Of a stretch of DNA of 64,000 bases, positions 37,002-45,537 are shown one piece after another. The stretch spans positions 1-64,000 of the forward strand of contig DUDT01000012.1 in assembly GCA_005110385.1 (NCBI GenBank), given 5' to 3'. The position numbers and the translations under genes are program-made. The notes beneath the pieces are model-generated. The model ran no database searches and was not told the DNA's origin. It saw only the letters and a list, made by a program, of their open reading frames with translations. Every line of letters starts with the position of its first letter. Position 1 is the stretch's first letter. This DNA is from Candidatus Melainabacteria bacterium. Lineage in GTDB: Bacteria; Cyanobacteriota; Vampirovibrionia; LMEP-6097.

Positions 37002-37289
37002 TTATATCGGTTTATTCTGTTTTTGATTAAGCTTAATTATGGAAATTCGCCCTCGATTAACAGTAGAAGTTATTTCACCGTAAGTGCAATTTTCTTCAAG
37101 TAAAGTTCTTATAGGGCTTTCTATATCTTGAGCATTAGAACGTACTTGCGGTGGCATGGTTTTAAAATAGTTTATTTTAGTTGCCATCTCCTCTTTGGTC
37201 TTATTAGTAAGAAGCGGGAGGTCGCTTAGCTTACGTCTTTTAGAAGTCGTATCTGAATTTTGATTATTATCGTCATTTTTTGAGTTCAT
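37002..37289 (-). CDS. Hypothetical protein, 95 aa
   Basis: I do not recognise this protein. The first 30 residues are polar (NDDNNQNSDTTSKRRKLSD). The middle has EEMATKINYFKTMPPQVRSN, and the C-terminus TYGEITSTVNRGRISIIKLN looks like a small folded segment. It lies nine bases upstream of the ABC permease and is probably cotranscribed. It has no signal peptide or membrane span. It could be a regulator of the operon, but nothing shows this. Confidence 0.6.
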   Translation of the reverse strand: MNSKNDDNNQNSDTTSKRRKLSDLPLLTNKTKEEMATKINYFKTMPPQVRSNAQDIESPIRTLLEENCTYGEITSTVNRGRISIIKLNQKQNKPI

Positions 37290-37468
37290 TTTTTATATAA
37301 TCTTGTACTAATTTATTCTTACACTTTAATTATTAAATTAAATTTATATCTTTCTCTTAATGTTTGATAACCTTTTACCCCTAAAATGGGCATAGAAAAC
37401 TAAAGTTGATACAAATTTAACACTTATGTTAACGAAATTTTCTATAATATAATCTAAGTCAAAGTTTT

Positions 37469-38290
37469 ATGGATAAAAGTCTTGAGCTTTCTGAAAGTCA
37501 AATTAAGGGTTTTGTGAATCTATTGAAGGATTCAGAGGAGAAGGTTTTGTCCTTAATGGCTCAACAAGTCTCTAATATGAGTCCAGACTCATTAAAGATG
37601 ATAGAGGATTTAGCGCAGAAGTCTAATGATGTAGATCTTTTAGATAACTGGTATCATGCTTCAAGATTAAGTTTGAAATATATGATAGAAGACTGGAAAA
37701 GGCTTCATCGTCAAGATTTAGAGAGGGGCTTGTTCTTAATATCAAGAATCTATACTCCATATTTAAATGAACAGAGATATATCGAAATTTTAGATTCTTA
37801 TGCTAATCGTGCTGCAGAGAAGCTTTCTACTAAATCCACTAGTGATGAAGCGATAGAAGCTATTAACAAAGTGCTGTTTGAAGAAGAGAGATTTTCTGGT
37901 AATCAAGCGAATTACTATGATATTAGAAATAATTTTATTCACACGGTTATAGATACTAAGCTTGGTAACCCCATAGTTCTTTCATCTATTTATATGCTGG
38001 TAGCCAAGAGGTTGAAAGTACCTGTAAGTGGCATTGGAGCACCAGGACATTTTATCGTTAAGTTTGCAGATCAGCTTATAGATCCATTTTTTTCTGGTAG
38101 AAGAATTACTAAAGAAGAGTGTGTTATTAGAGCTCAAGAGCTCAGCGTATTTTGGCGTGATGAATATCTAGACTCTATCGAAGATTCTTTTATTATCGCT
38201 CGCTGTGTAAGAAATTTAATAGCTATTTATAAGCGTAATAATGAGTTGGATAAAGCTTCTGATGTTTCGGAATTATTGAAACTGATTTAG
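37469..38290 (+). CDS. SirB1/transglutaminase-like family protein
   Basis: The Transglut_core2 (SirB1) domain is at about 80-260. It has NYYDIRNNFIHTVIDTKLGN, PIVLSSIYMLVAKRLKVPVS, GIGAPGHFIVKF and LIDPFFSGRRITKEEC. In most relatives the classic Cys of transglutaminases is missing, as here (SSIYML), so enzymatic activity is doubtful; the His in GHFIVK is kept. The first 70 residues are helical. The biochemical role of the family is not settled. It converges with, and overlaps by 18 bases, the next gene. Confidence 0.8.
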   Translation: MDKSLELSESQIKGFVNLLKDSEEKVLSLMAQQVSNMSPDSLKMIEDLAQKSNDVDLLDNWYHASRLSLKYMIEDWKRLHRQDLERGLFLISRIYTPYLNEQRYIEILDSYANRAAEKLSTKSTSDEAIEAINKVLFEEERFSGNQANYYDIRNNFIHTVIDTKLGNPIVLSSIYMLVAKRLKVPVSGIGAPGHFIVKFADQLIDPFFSGRRITKEECVIRAQELSVFWRDEYLDSIEDSFIIARCVRNLIAIYKRNNELDKASDVSELLKLI

Positions 38291-39148
38291 GCTAACTATC
38301 CACTGCGGAAATACATAACCAAATCGAGTAGATCTCGTTAGTATTTTCATGATTGGACGATAGATTCTGATATCTTCAATAAGCCACAGTGAACGCATTC
38401 TACCTTGGTTAAGCCTAGCCATCTCAAAGTAAGCTTCAGAATCGGTTTTAGAATCATAGGCTAGTAATCCTAAGATTCTATAAGCTTCTGCAAGTTCATA
38501 AAAATCTAGAGTTTGCGGAAAGGCTATTTCACTAAATTTTTCTATAATATTTATTGAAATTCTCCGTGCTTCTTGTCTTGCAGACTCGGTTTTAAGGAAG
38601 TATAAATATTCCAATCTGCTCGGGAAATAAGGACTGCGGTTGTCAATTTTACTTAAGAGTTCGTTATAAATAAATTCTCTGATTTCATGATCATTCAAAT
38701 CTAATTTATTCTCTCCATAAAATGCTTTTTTAAGCTCTATATGAGCTTTTTCGGAATTTGTGAGTCCACAAGCTTTAGCAGCTTCAAAGTCTTGGTCGAA
38801 GAGGAGTAGAGATTTAAGATCATTTCTGAATTTATCATTTTTAGGGAATTTTTTAGTAGCATACTCGAGAAGTGCGTAAGCTCTTTTAATATCTCCATAA
38901 GCTATAAGTGCTGTGGTGAAAGCTTCCAAATTTTCTACATCATTTATTTTTAAAGAATCGTACTTATTGAAATCATTAATTACCTCATCAAGATTACCAA
39001 GAAGTAAGAGATCTAAATTCTCTTCAGCACTATTGAATTTAGGTTTAGAAGCTTTAACGCTATTATTCGTCTCAAACAGACTGATTCCAAAAAACTCTAC
39101 TGTAAGCAAGCAGAGAAGAACTATACAGAATCTACCAAGCTTGTTCAT
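38273..39148 (-). CDS. Exported TPR-like hypothetical protein, 291 aa
   Basis: It begins with a signal peptide or anchor (CIVLLCLLTVEFFGISLF) and then a helical region. ALIAYGDIKRAYALLEYATK and YELAEAYRILGLLAYDSKTD look like tetratricopeptide-type hairpins, though the repeats are weak. I recognise no enzyme motif. It would act outside the cytoplasmic membrane, perhaps as a scaffold. Its ATG overlaps the tatD stop by four bases, so it is coupled to tatD. Confidence 0.65.
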   Translation of the reverse strand: MNKLGRFCIVLLCLLTVEFFGISLFETNNSVKASKPKFNSAEENLDLLLLGNLDEVINDFNKYDSLKINDVENLEAFTTALIAYGDIKRAYALLEYATKKFPKNDKFRNDLKSLLLFDQDFEAAKACGLTNSEKAHIELKKAFYGENKLDLNDHEIREFIYNELLSKIDNRSPYFPSRLEYLYFLKTESARQEARRISINIIEKFSEIAFPQTLDFYELAEAYRILGLLAYDSKTDSEAYFEMARLNQGRMRSLWLIEDIRIYRPIMKILTRSTRFGYVFPQWIVSLNQFQ

Positions 39149-39969
39149 ATTTTAAAGAGATATTCTGCATTCTGTGTCGTGATATTCATAATTCCAGTTT
39201 TGTCTAGACCTTTGATCTCAGCAAGCTGTTCTGCTACATAGTTTACGTAACTAGGCTCGTTTCGTTTTCCTCTTTGAGCCTGTGGGGCTAGGAAAGGACA
39301 ATCTGTCTCTAAGAGAGTCTTCTCTAGGGGAACTACTTTTGCTACTTCTCTAAGTGATTTAGAGCTTTTAAAAGTGAGAATACCAGACCAAGATATGAAA
39401 AAACCTAATTCTATACAAGCTAGTGCAAAATCTTGACTACCAGTGAAACAGTGAATGGTTCCATTGCGATCAGATTTAGTGTTTTTAAAATGTGCTTCCA
39501 AGATATTAAGTGTATCGCTTTCAGCATCACGTGTGTGGATAATTAAGGGAAGCTGAAAGCGTTTTGCAAGTTCAATTTGTTTATTAAAAATTTCTCGCTG
39601 TTTTTCTTGCTCTGCTTTAGTCGTGCAGTGATAGTAATCAAGGCCAGTCTCACCAATGGCTCTTATTTTATTTTCTGGATTTACTAATTCTCGATTCAAA
39701 ACAGCTAATAAGTCATTCTCTGAGTCATCATCCCAAGAGTGAAACTCTGTCGGGTGGACGCCTATGGCTATGTATAAATTACTAAAGCCATTACCATTAA
39801 ACTGTTTGCTGAGTTTTAATAAGGTTTCCACTTCATTTACCCTGCAACAAGAATGTAGTATTTTCCCTACACCAGAGTTGAATGCTCTCTCCATAACATC
39901 TTCACGGTCAGAATCATATTCATTGAAATTTATATGTGCATGGGTGTCTATGAGGATAGGATTTGTCAT
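39145..39969 (-). CDS. tatD: TatD-family metal-dependent hydrolase
   Basis: A TIM-barrel DNase-like enzyme. Its metal ligands are seen in LIDTHAHINFNEYDSDREDV (His-x-His), IGETGLDYYHC (Glu), PLIIHTRDAESDT (His), GTIHCFTGSQDFA (His) and LLETDCPFLAP (Asp). It is 274 aa. It is preceded by the small gene at 39973 and by fliD on the same strand, and followed by the coupled TPR-like gene. Confidence 0.92.
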   Translation of the reverse strand: MTNPILIDTHAHINFNEYDSDREDVMERAFNSGVGKILHSCCRVNEVETLLKLSKQFNGNGFSNLYIAIGVHPTEFHSWDDDSENDLLAVLNRELVNPENKIRAIGETGLDYYHCTTKAEQEKQREIFNKQIELAKRFQLPLIIHTRDAESDTLNILEAHFKNTKSDRNGTIHCFTGSQDFALACIELGFFISWSGILTFKSSKSLREVAKVVPLEKTLLETDCPFLAPQAQRGKRNEPSYVNYVAEQLAEIKGLDKTGIMNITTQNAEYLFKI

Positions 39970-39972
39970 CGT

Positions 39973-40299
39973 CTACTTAAAGTGATCGTAATTACAATGA
40001 CGTATTTTAGCAGTAAACTTTTTATGTTTATTCAATCTTTCTTCAATATTTTTTTTCTTCTTTTGAATTTTATCAACTATAAGCTGGCCACTCGCCCAGC
40101 TTTCTTGCACTCTCTCTTGGTTCTTTTTACTCATTTTATGAGTTTTATTTAATTGATTAATTTGGCTGATAATCACTGAGCGAACAGCAAGCTTATCTAA
40201 GCACTTTTCTAAATCTTCGTCCTCTAGGGCTGAGTTTAGCTCTGTATCAATATCTTGGAGTTCATCAATACCATCATCGAAATCTTTAAATTTTCGCAT
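39973..40299 (-). CDS. Hypothetical helical protein downstream of fliD, possible FliT-like chaperone
   Basis: A 108-aa protein that is almost wholly alpha-helical and highly charged (DGIDELQDIDTELNSALEDE, then KIQKKKKNIEERLNKHKK). It lies 23 bases downstream of fliD. In many flagellar operons this place is taken by fliS or fliT, whose products are small helical export chaperones; the size fits. I see no sequence motif proving it, so the assignment rests on position and shape. Confidence 0.55.
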   Translation of the reverse strand: MRKFKDFDDGIDELQDIDTELNSALEDEDLEKCLDKLAVRSVIISQINQLNKTHKMSKKNQERVQESWASGQLIVDKIQKKKKNIEERLNKHKKFTAKIRHCNYDHFK

Positions 40300-40322
40300 T
40301 CTAATTCTTTCTCCTGATTTTT

Positions 40323-42620
40323 TTATCTATTTAATGACGAGACTGCAGCTTGTTGTTGTTGCATTCCAGCGTTTAATGAATCTAGTTTTGCATATTGTTT
40401 AGTTAATCTAGCCTCATAGTCATCGACGCTCTGATTTGCACGAACAAGACTACTGTCAAGTGTTTTCTGACGTGAATCAAAAGCAGTACTCATGGCTTGT
40501 ATAATTCCGCTAGAGCTATTAACATAAGTGTCCAATAGTGCATCAAGCTGTACAAGGATGCCACTAGAGCCATCATCAAAAGGTGGTATTTCACTATCTG
40601 TTTTACCATAAAGTAATTTATTTACAGCATTAGGATCTTTAGCTAAGGCTGTCGAGAAACTGCTATCGAGGCTATAACCAGAGAATTTGTTGTCGGCCAC
40701 ACTTAAAGTACTTTTAAAACCTATATCTACTAAAGATTTGTATCGATTTGAATCAGAAGAATCAAAGGCGGTGCCTAGTAATGCTTTAATTGAACTATCG
40801 AGCCTCTTTCCTATTCTATTCTTCATTCCTCTAGCGAAGCTTAATGTATCATTTATTTGTTTAAGAACTGCATCGAGGTTGCTTCTGTAAGTGCTACTGT
40901 CTTCTGAAATCGTTACTCTGACAGGGCTGTCTGTTTCTGTTAATGTTTTTAATTCTAGGCTAACACCTGCAATGATCCCACTTACGGTATTGCTGTTGCT
41001 GACTAAGGTCTCGCCATTATTTTGGGTGGAAATCTGGAATTCGGCATTATTGCCTAAATCTTCATCGTCTAATGCAAGAATGTTTAATATATTACTATCA
41101 TCTGAGCTCAGTGGAATAGAAAGTGCACCTGTTTGAGTATTTTTTAAATTGAAAGTACCGTTTAAAGTATCATAGCTAGCTTTAACTTTGACATCCCCAT
41201 CATTATTTATTTTTTGCAGTAGATTGTCTATAGTATCTGTACTTGGATTAAAGGTAATTTCTTTTCCATTTATAGTTAAAGAGTTACCAGTAATTCCTAT
41301 GCTAGAGAGTAAGGCTGTTTTCCTAGGAGATGAAAGATTCTGTATGCCAGTCACTGAACCTGCATTTATTTTTGCATTATTTAAGCCTAATGCAGAGAGC
41401 AAGTTGCTAGTATCTCCTGATGAACCCATGCTTATGACTCCACTGAGAGAGACCTTGCCATTTGTAAAAGTCGCAGTGACTCCTGAAAAATTATTATTGA
41501 GGAAGTTTAAAATATCTTGAAAGTCTTTATCTGTGCCTAATGTCTCATCACTCAGATTAAAAACACTACCAATATTACTATCTATCGAGCTAGTGCTAAT
41601 GGAACTTGCTCCAGTCGTATTATTCGTTAATGAAAATTTTCCTGTGCTAGTGTCGTAGTTAGCTGTAACTCCAGCACTCGCATTATTGTTGATAGCTGTG
41701 ATTAAGGAATTAATGGTGTCGGTGTTTGGGTCAAAGTTAATATCAGTACCGTTAATGGTAATAACGGTGCCATTTATTCCTAGTGAATTAAGAGTATCAC
41801 TGCTCTTTGGTAGGTTTAACTTTTGGCTACCTGTTACTGTTCCACTGTTAATCGTGCTTAAGCCTAGTGCATTTAATAAATTACTGCTGTCAGCAGAATC
41901 TCCAAGCGTAGTAATTCCAGTGATTTCAATAGAACCATTTACGAGGCTTGCCCCTACACCAGCAAAGCTGTTCGTGAAAAAATCTAGTACTGACTGAATA
42001 TCTGTAAGGCCAGAAGTACTTGCTGTTGTGCCATTTATCGTGACCGAACCTTCTGTAATACTGGTAACACCATTTAAATTCGCCTTAGATAGAAGATCAC
42101 TAGTGACTAAGCCATTGCTTATTTGATTAGTAGATCGTTTTACGGTAGCAGTTTCCGTAGGATCACTAAGTACCGCTGTTTGACCATTTATGGTGACTGA
42201 ACCAGGTACTAGGGTGTCTTTGAAATTAAGATCTTTTAAGTCAGAAGCTCCAGTGACGCCAGTATCTATATATGTTGATGATTTTACTGAGCTATTGGTG
42301 GCTAATTTAAGTATCTTTAAATCAAATGTTTGCGGACTTGCTCTACCACTTACACTTGCTGATGCTTTATCTTTATTTGAGATATTAACGGAATTGGAAA
42401 CTAAGGTTGAAGCATCATTAGTTATATTCTTAATGCTAAGAAGATTTTTTAATGTTGTTAATCTATCACGCAGAGTATTAACGCTAGTTCTTTCTGTGTT
42501 TAACTCTGTTTTTTTTGTTTCGAGGGGTCTGATCTTGTTAGTTACTTCTAAATTGACTAATTGTGATATTAGTCCTTGTGAATCTATATTAGAGTTCATC
42601 CCAAGTAAACTTACGCTCAT
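40323..42620 (-). CDS. fliD: Flagellar hook-associated protein 2 (filament cap) FliD
   Basis: It forms the pentameric cap that folds flagellin at the filament tip. The N-terminus has NIDSQGLISQLVNLEVTNKI and coiled-coil residues to about 60. The C-terminus ends with a coiled coil containing RANQSVDDYEARLTKQYAKL. Between them it is Ser/Thr/Asn-rich, as expected for an exported axial protein. At 765 aa it is much longer than the usual 450-550, mainly through a duplicated block at about 207-525. It is followed by a possible chaperone gene. Confidence 0.92.
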   Translation of the reverse strand: MSVSLLGMNSNIDSQGLISQLVNLEVTNKIRPLETKKTELNTERTSVNTLRDRLTTLKNLLSIKNITNDASTLVSNSVNISNKDKASASVSGRASPQTFDLKILKLATNSSVKSSTYIDTGVTGASDLKDLNFKDTLVPGSVTINGQTAVLSDPTETATVKRSTNQISNGLVTSDLLSKANLNGVTSITEGSVTINGTTASTSGLTDIQSVLDFFTNSFAGVGASLVNGSIEITGITTLGDSADSSNLLNALGLSTINSGTVTGSQKLNLPKSSDTLNSLGINGTVITINGTDINFDPNTDTINSLITAINNNASAGVTANYDTSTGKFSLTNNTTGASSISTSSIDSNIGSVFNLSDETLGTDKDFQDILNFLNNNFSGVTATFTNGKVSLSGVISMGSSGDTSNLLSALGLNNAKINAGSVTGIQNLSSPRKTALLSSIGITGNSLTINGKEITFNPSTDTIDNLLQKINNDGDVKVKASYDTLNGTFNLKNTQTGALSIPLSSDDSNILNILALDDEDLGNNAEFQISTQNNGETLVSNSNTVSGIIAGVSLELKTLTETDSPVRVTISEDSSTYRSNLDAVLKQINDTLSFARGMKNRIGKRLDSSIKALLGTAFDSSDSNRYKSLVDIGFKSTLSVADNKFSGYSLDSSFSTALAKDPNAVNKLLYGKTDSEIPPFDDGSSGILVQLDALLDTYVNSSSGIIQAMSTAFDSRQKTLDSSLVRANQSVDDYEARLTKQYAKLDSLNAGMQQQQAAVSSLNR
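41046..42002 (-). repeat. Internal duplication in fliD, two units of about 159 residues
   Basis: Unit 1 covers about residues 207-365 and unit 2 about 366-525. Aligned pairs include LDFFTNSFAGV with LNFLNNNFSGV, SSNLLNALGL with TSNLLSALGL, INGTDINFDPNTDTINSL with INGKEITFNPSTDTIDNL, and ANYDTSTGKFSLTN with ASYDTLNGTFNLKN. The copies are clearly diverged. A shorter related piece (GSVTINGQTA) lies before unit 1. Confidence 0.88.
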
Positions 42621-42721
42621 ATCTCTTATTAACCAAGCTTGACTTTTTTGACCATACTGAAAATTACTTGTTTTTTGATTTCGTCCTAAGTTTATTGGGG
42701 GAATAGCTATAATATATCGTT

Positions 42722-43426
42722 ATGACCCTTAGTTCTCCACTGCGACATTTAGCCGTAATCATGGATGGTAATAGAAGGTGGGCTAAGGCAAGAGGTTTAT
42801 TTAGTGTTGAAGGACATAGGCAGGGGGTTAAAGCTTTAAGATCTTTAGTGAAAGAATGCCTTGATTTAGGTATCGGCTATCTTACGGCTTATGCCTTCTC
42901 TTCTGAAAATTGGAAAAGAACAGCTAAAGAATTAGATTTTTTATTTGAGCTTTTAAATGAATCTGCTATTAATGAATTAAGTTCCCTTAGTGAGCAGGGT
43001 GTAAAGGTAAGGTTTCTTGGAGATTTATCTGTATTTAAGAGTAATAATCTTTTAGAGTCTTTAGGGAATTTAGAGAAAGCTACGCAGAGTAATGACCGTT
43101 TGGTTTTTAATATCGCTCTTAATTATGGAGCGGTTGCGGAGCTTACTCGTGCAGTGAATATGATTTCTGAAACTCTTTCCGAGAAAGAGATACATTATTT
43201 AGATGAGAATTCTTTTAAGAAATGTTTATACACGGCAGATATACCAGATCCAGATTTTATAATAAGGACTGGTGGAAAGCAGAGGCTTAGTAATTACCTT
43301 TTATGGCAAGCAGCTTACTCGAAATTAATATTTACTGATATTCTTTGGCCTGATTTTAATTTAGATGATATAAAGTCTCAGCTTAATCTTCCAGCTAAAG
43401 CTTTTGCGGTTAATTATGCAAGTTAG
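42722..43426 (+). CDS. uppS: Isoprenyl (undecaprenyl) diphosphate synthase, cis type
   Basis: It makes the C55 lipid carrier for peptidoglycan. It has LAVIMDGNRRWAKARGL near residue 9 with the catalytic Asp, GHRQGVKALRSLVKEC, LTAYAFSSENWKR, and FIIRTGGKQRLSNYLLWQAA followed by YSKLIFTDILWPDF. At 234 aa it is of normal length. It overlaps alr by 11 bases, so two cell-wall precursor genes are coupled. Confidence 0.95.
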   Translation: MTLSSPLRHLAVIMDGNRRWAKARGLFSVEGHRQGVKALRSLVKECLDLGIGYLTAYAFSSENWKRTAKELDFLFELLNESAINELSSLSEQGVKVRFLGDLSVFKSNNLLESLGNLEKATQSNDRLVFNIALNYGAVAELTRAVNMISETLSEKEIHYLDENSFKKCLYTADIPDPDFIIRTGGKQRLSNYLLWQAAYSKLIFTDILWPDFNLDDIKSQLNLPAKAFAVNYAS

Positions 43427-44519
43427 ACCAGCTATTACCTCTAATGCTAGATTTCACCGAGATGCTTGGTTAGAGATTAATTTAGATCATCTAGAGAGTA
43501 ATTTACAGACTATTTATCAGCAGGTTAAAAAGCCACTTATATTAGTTTTAAAAGCTGATGCTTATGGGCATGGAGCTGGAGTTATAGCGAATATGCTTGA
43601 TTCTTATTCTGCGGTTCATGCTTATGCGGTGGCGAATATAGATGAAGCTATTAATCTCAGGCAGTCTACTGATAAGAGAATTATGGTTTTAGGGATAACG
43701 CCAGAATGGTCATATAGTGTAGCTATTGAAAAAAATATAGAGCTGACTATCGCAGATGAAAAAGCTGCTGAAAAGCTGAACCGCATAGCCTTTGACCTTT
43801 CTAAGGTAGCTAAAATTCACCTAAAATTAGATACAGGGATGAATCGTATCGGCTTTAAAGTAGAGAAGCCAGAAGAGTTTAGAGAAATTATCAGAAGAGT
43901 AGATATGCTTTTTAATCTAAAGATACAGAGTGTTTTTTCACATTATTCGGCTTCAGATGATACACAGTTATGTGCTATTCAGACTACACGTTTTATTAAT
44001 GCTACTGATAATATTAATTTCCCGCGTCATATCGCGAGCAGTAAAGCTGCTCGCCTTATAAACCAAGATCCTTTTGATTACGTGCGTGTCGGGATTGAGT
44101 TATTCGGTTTAGATAATCCGATTCTTAAACCTGTTATGTCTCTCCATGCTAGAGTGGTTTTCGTAAAACAGATAAGTCCGGGTGAAGCGGTGAGCTATAA
44201 CGGTACTTGGCATACCAAGCGAACTACTAAGATAGCTACACTACCACTGGGTTATGCTGATGGCGTACCGAGAGCTTTATCTAATCGAATTAAAGGTTAC
44301 GTTAAGGAAAGTTTTATACCACAGGTGGGCTTGATAACCATGGATCAGATTATGTTTGACATCGGTGATACCGAAGATATTAAAGTTGGAGACCAAGTTG
44401 AACTTATTGGTCCGCATTTACCCCTTAAAGAATGGGCTAAGCTCTTAAACACTATCAGTTATGAATTAGTTACTTCTTTAAATTTACGTTTACCGAAGGT
44501 TTATACGAGAGATTTATAG
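43416..44519 (+). CDS. alr: Alanine racemase
   Basis: It supplies D-alanine for peptidoglycan. The PLP lysine is in LILVLKADAYGHGAGVIANM. KLDTGMNRIGFK, FSHYSASDDT and RVGIELFGLDNP follow, and the C-terminal domain has GEAVSYNGTW with the catalytic Tyr and VGLITMDQIMFDI. The ATG at 43416 lies within the end of uppS; an in-frame TTG at 43404 is less likely. A full-length repeat copy follows the stop. Confidence 0.95.
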   Translation: MQVRPAITSNARFHRDAWLEINLDHLESNLQTIYQQVKKPLILVLKADAYGHGAGVIANMLDSYSAVHAYAVANIDEAINLRQSTDKRIMVLGITPEWSYSVAIEKNIELTIADEKAAEKLNRIAFDLSKVAKIHLKLDTGMNRIGFKVEKPEEFREIIRRVDMLFNLKIQSVFSHYSASDDTQLCAIQTTRFINATDNINFPRHIASSKAARLINQDPFDYVRVGIELFGLDNPILKPVMSLHARVVFVKQISPGEAVSYNGTWHTKRTTKIATLPLGYADGVPRALSNRIKGYVKESFIPQVGLITMDQIMFDIGDTEDIKVGDQVELIGPHLPLKEWAKLLNTISYELVTSLNLRLPKVYTRDL

Positions 44520-44523
44520 GCAC

Positions 44524-44634
44524 TGTAGCGGAACTCCAATTTCTGCGTTTTCGTCGTCCTCATGATCCTCATGTATGCTTGATACACTGCGGTCATTCGT
44601 CCTCCTTAGCCTTGAACTTGTTCGTTCGGCTACA
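44524..44634 (-). repeat. Interspersed palindromic repeat, full-length copy H
   Basis: 111 bp, inverted relative to copy F. Arms TGTAGCGGAAC and GTTCGGCTACA pair with one mismatch. On the minus strand it has GGAGGACGAATGACCGCAGT, a variable stem TGTAT/ATACA (TGTAC/GTACA in F, so both sides changed), CATGAGGATCATG and the core AAAACGCAGAAATTGGAG. The peptide frame is open: TNDRSVSSIHEDHED, DENAEIGV. Confidence 0.92.
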
Positions 44635-44706
44635 CGCCCCTGATGACTATTATAGAAGTTTCACTTTCTTAACCAAAGTTTAAAAAAGATATGGTTTATG
44701 TAATGC

Positions 44707-45228
44707 ATGGCGATAGGCGGACCTAGCGACAAGAACCCATTGAATTTGTTTAAATACAATTCTGCTTCTGGTGTTGCACCAAAAAATCAACCAGAGCAAG
44801 TTTCTTCTACTGAGGAGACTCCAACTGACACTGCAAGTAAGTCAGCTGCAAATTCATATGAGCGTATTGCTCAATTACAGAACACTTTAGGTGCAGATGG
44901 TTTTGTTGGAAGAAAGGTCGGTCCTGCTGATTTAGCAAAGACTGCTGGAGCTAATCCTTTAGGCTCGATTAAGTTTAACGGAAATCCTCCTAGCATAACT
45001 GAAACAAGTGCTCCTAGAGAGCCGAGTTCAGTTGAGGCTATTGGTGGTCCAGAAGTTGTTGCTGCTACGACAAATGATAATGCTCGATTAAAACTTGAGA
45101 CTACTAAGCTTGCTAACTTAGCAAATAAGTATAATGCTCGAACTGTAGATGGTGATTTTTTTGATGTAAGTGCGGAGAATACATCTCTAGCAGATAATAA
45201 TACTGCGTTAGCAGCAGCGCGTGGCTAA
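44707..45228 (+). CDS. Hypothetical protein, 173 aa, Ser/Ala/Asn-rich
   Basis: I do not recognise this protein. It has no signal peptide and is of low complexity throughout: NPLNLFKYNSASGVAPKNQP at the start, then EETPTDTASKSAANS. Only the segment around SYERIAQLQNTLGADGFVGR and the end (LETTKLANLANKYNARTVDG) look foldable. Composition is like that of the other orphan proteins and of flagellar export substrates. It stands alone between repeat H and the convergent pyk cluster. Confidence 0.6.
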   Translation: MAIGGPSDKNPLNLFKYNSASGVAPKNQPEQVSSTEETPTDTASKSAANSYERIAQLQNTLGADGFVGRKVGPADLAKTAGANPLGSIKFNGNPPSITETSAPREPSSVEAIGGPEVVAATTNDNARLKLETTKLANLANKYNARTVDGDFFDVSAENTSLADNNTALAAARG

Positions 45229-45234
45229 AAATGC

Positions 45235-45537
45235 TCACCTTATAAATTTTCTAAACCAAGGACTAAAGAGCAGACATTTTTTAATGGCGGTTTTACCTGT
45301 ATAAAAGCGCTTATCTGAAACATTTGGGATGAAACTTTCGTCTAAAGCTTCGAATTCTTCATCGATATTAAAGTCAATCATAAACAATAGTTCACGATTA
45401 GTTAGTTTATGATCTGCATTTTCAGCTCGGCTAATGAAATTCAGCTCTGGCTCTGTTATTAATCGTAAAAAAAAGACTAGAAAACGGTGTTCCCAGATAG
45501 CTGAATCATAAATAAAGAAATATTTACAGGAGTTCAT
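45235..45537 (-). CDS. Hypothetical protein, 100 aa, downstream of pyk
   Basis: I do not recognise this protein. It has an aromatic-rich start (CKYFFIYDSAIWEHRFLVFF) and an acidic middle (DFNIDEEFEALDESFIP). Its ATG overlaps the pyk stop by four bases, so it is translated with pyk if it is real. It could be a tail separated from pyk or an accessory protein. No motif shows a role. Confidence 0.5.
   Translation of the reverse strand: MNSCKYFFIYDSAIWEHRFLVFFLRLITEPELNFISRAENADHKLTNRELLFMIDFNIDEEFEALDESFIPNVSDKRFYTGKTAIKKCLLFSPWFRKFIR

Noticed and set aside
40687-42642. Several plus-strand frames of 67-150 codons over fliD
   Set aside because: They are antisense to a clear fliD gene, show no family features and arise from its Ser/Thr-rich codon pattern.
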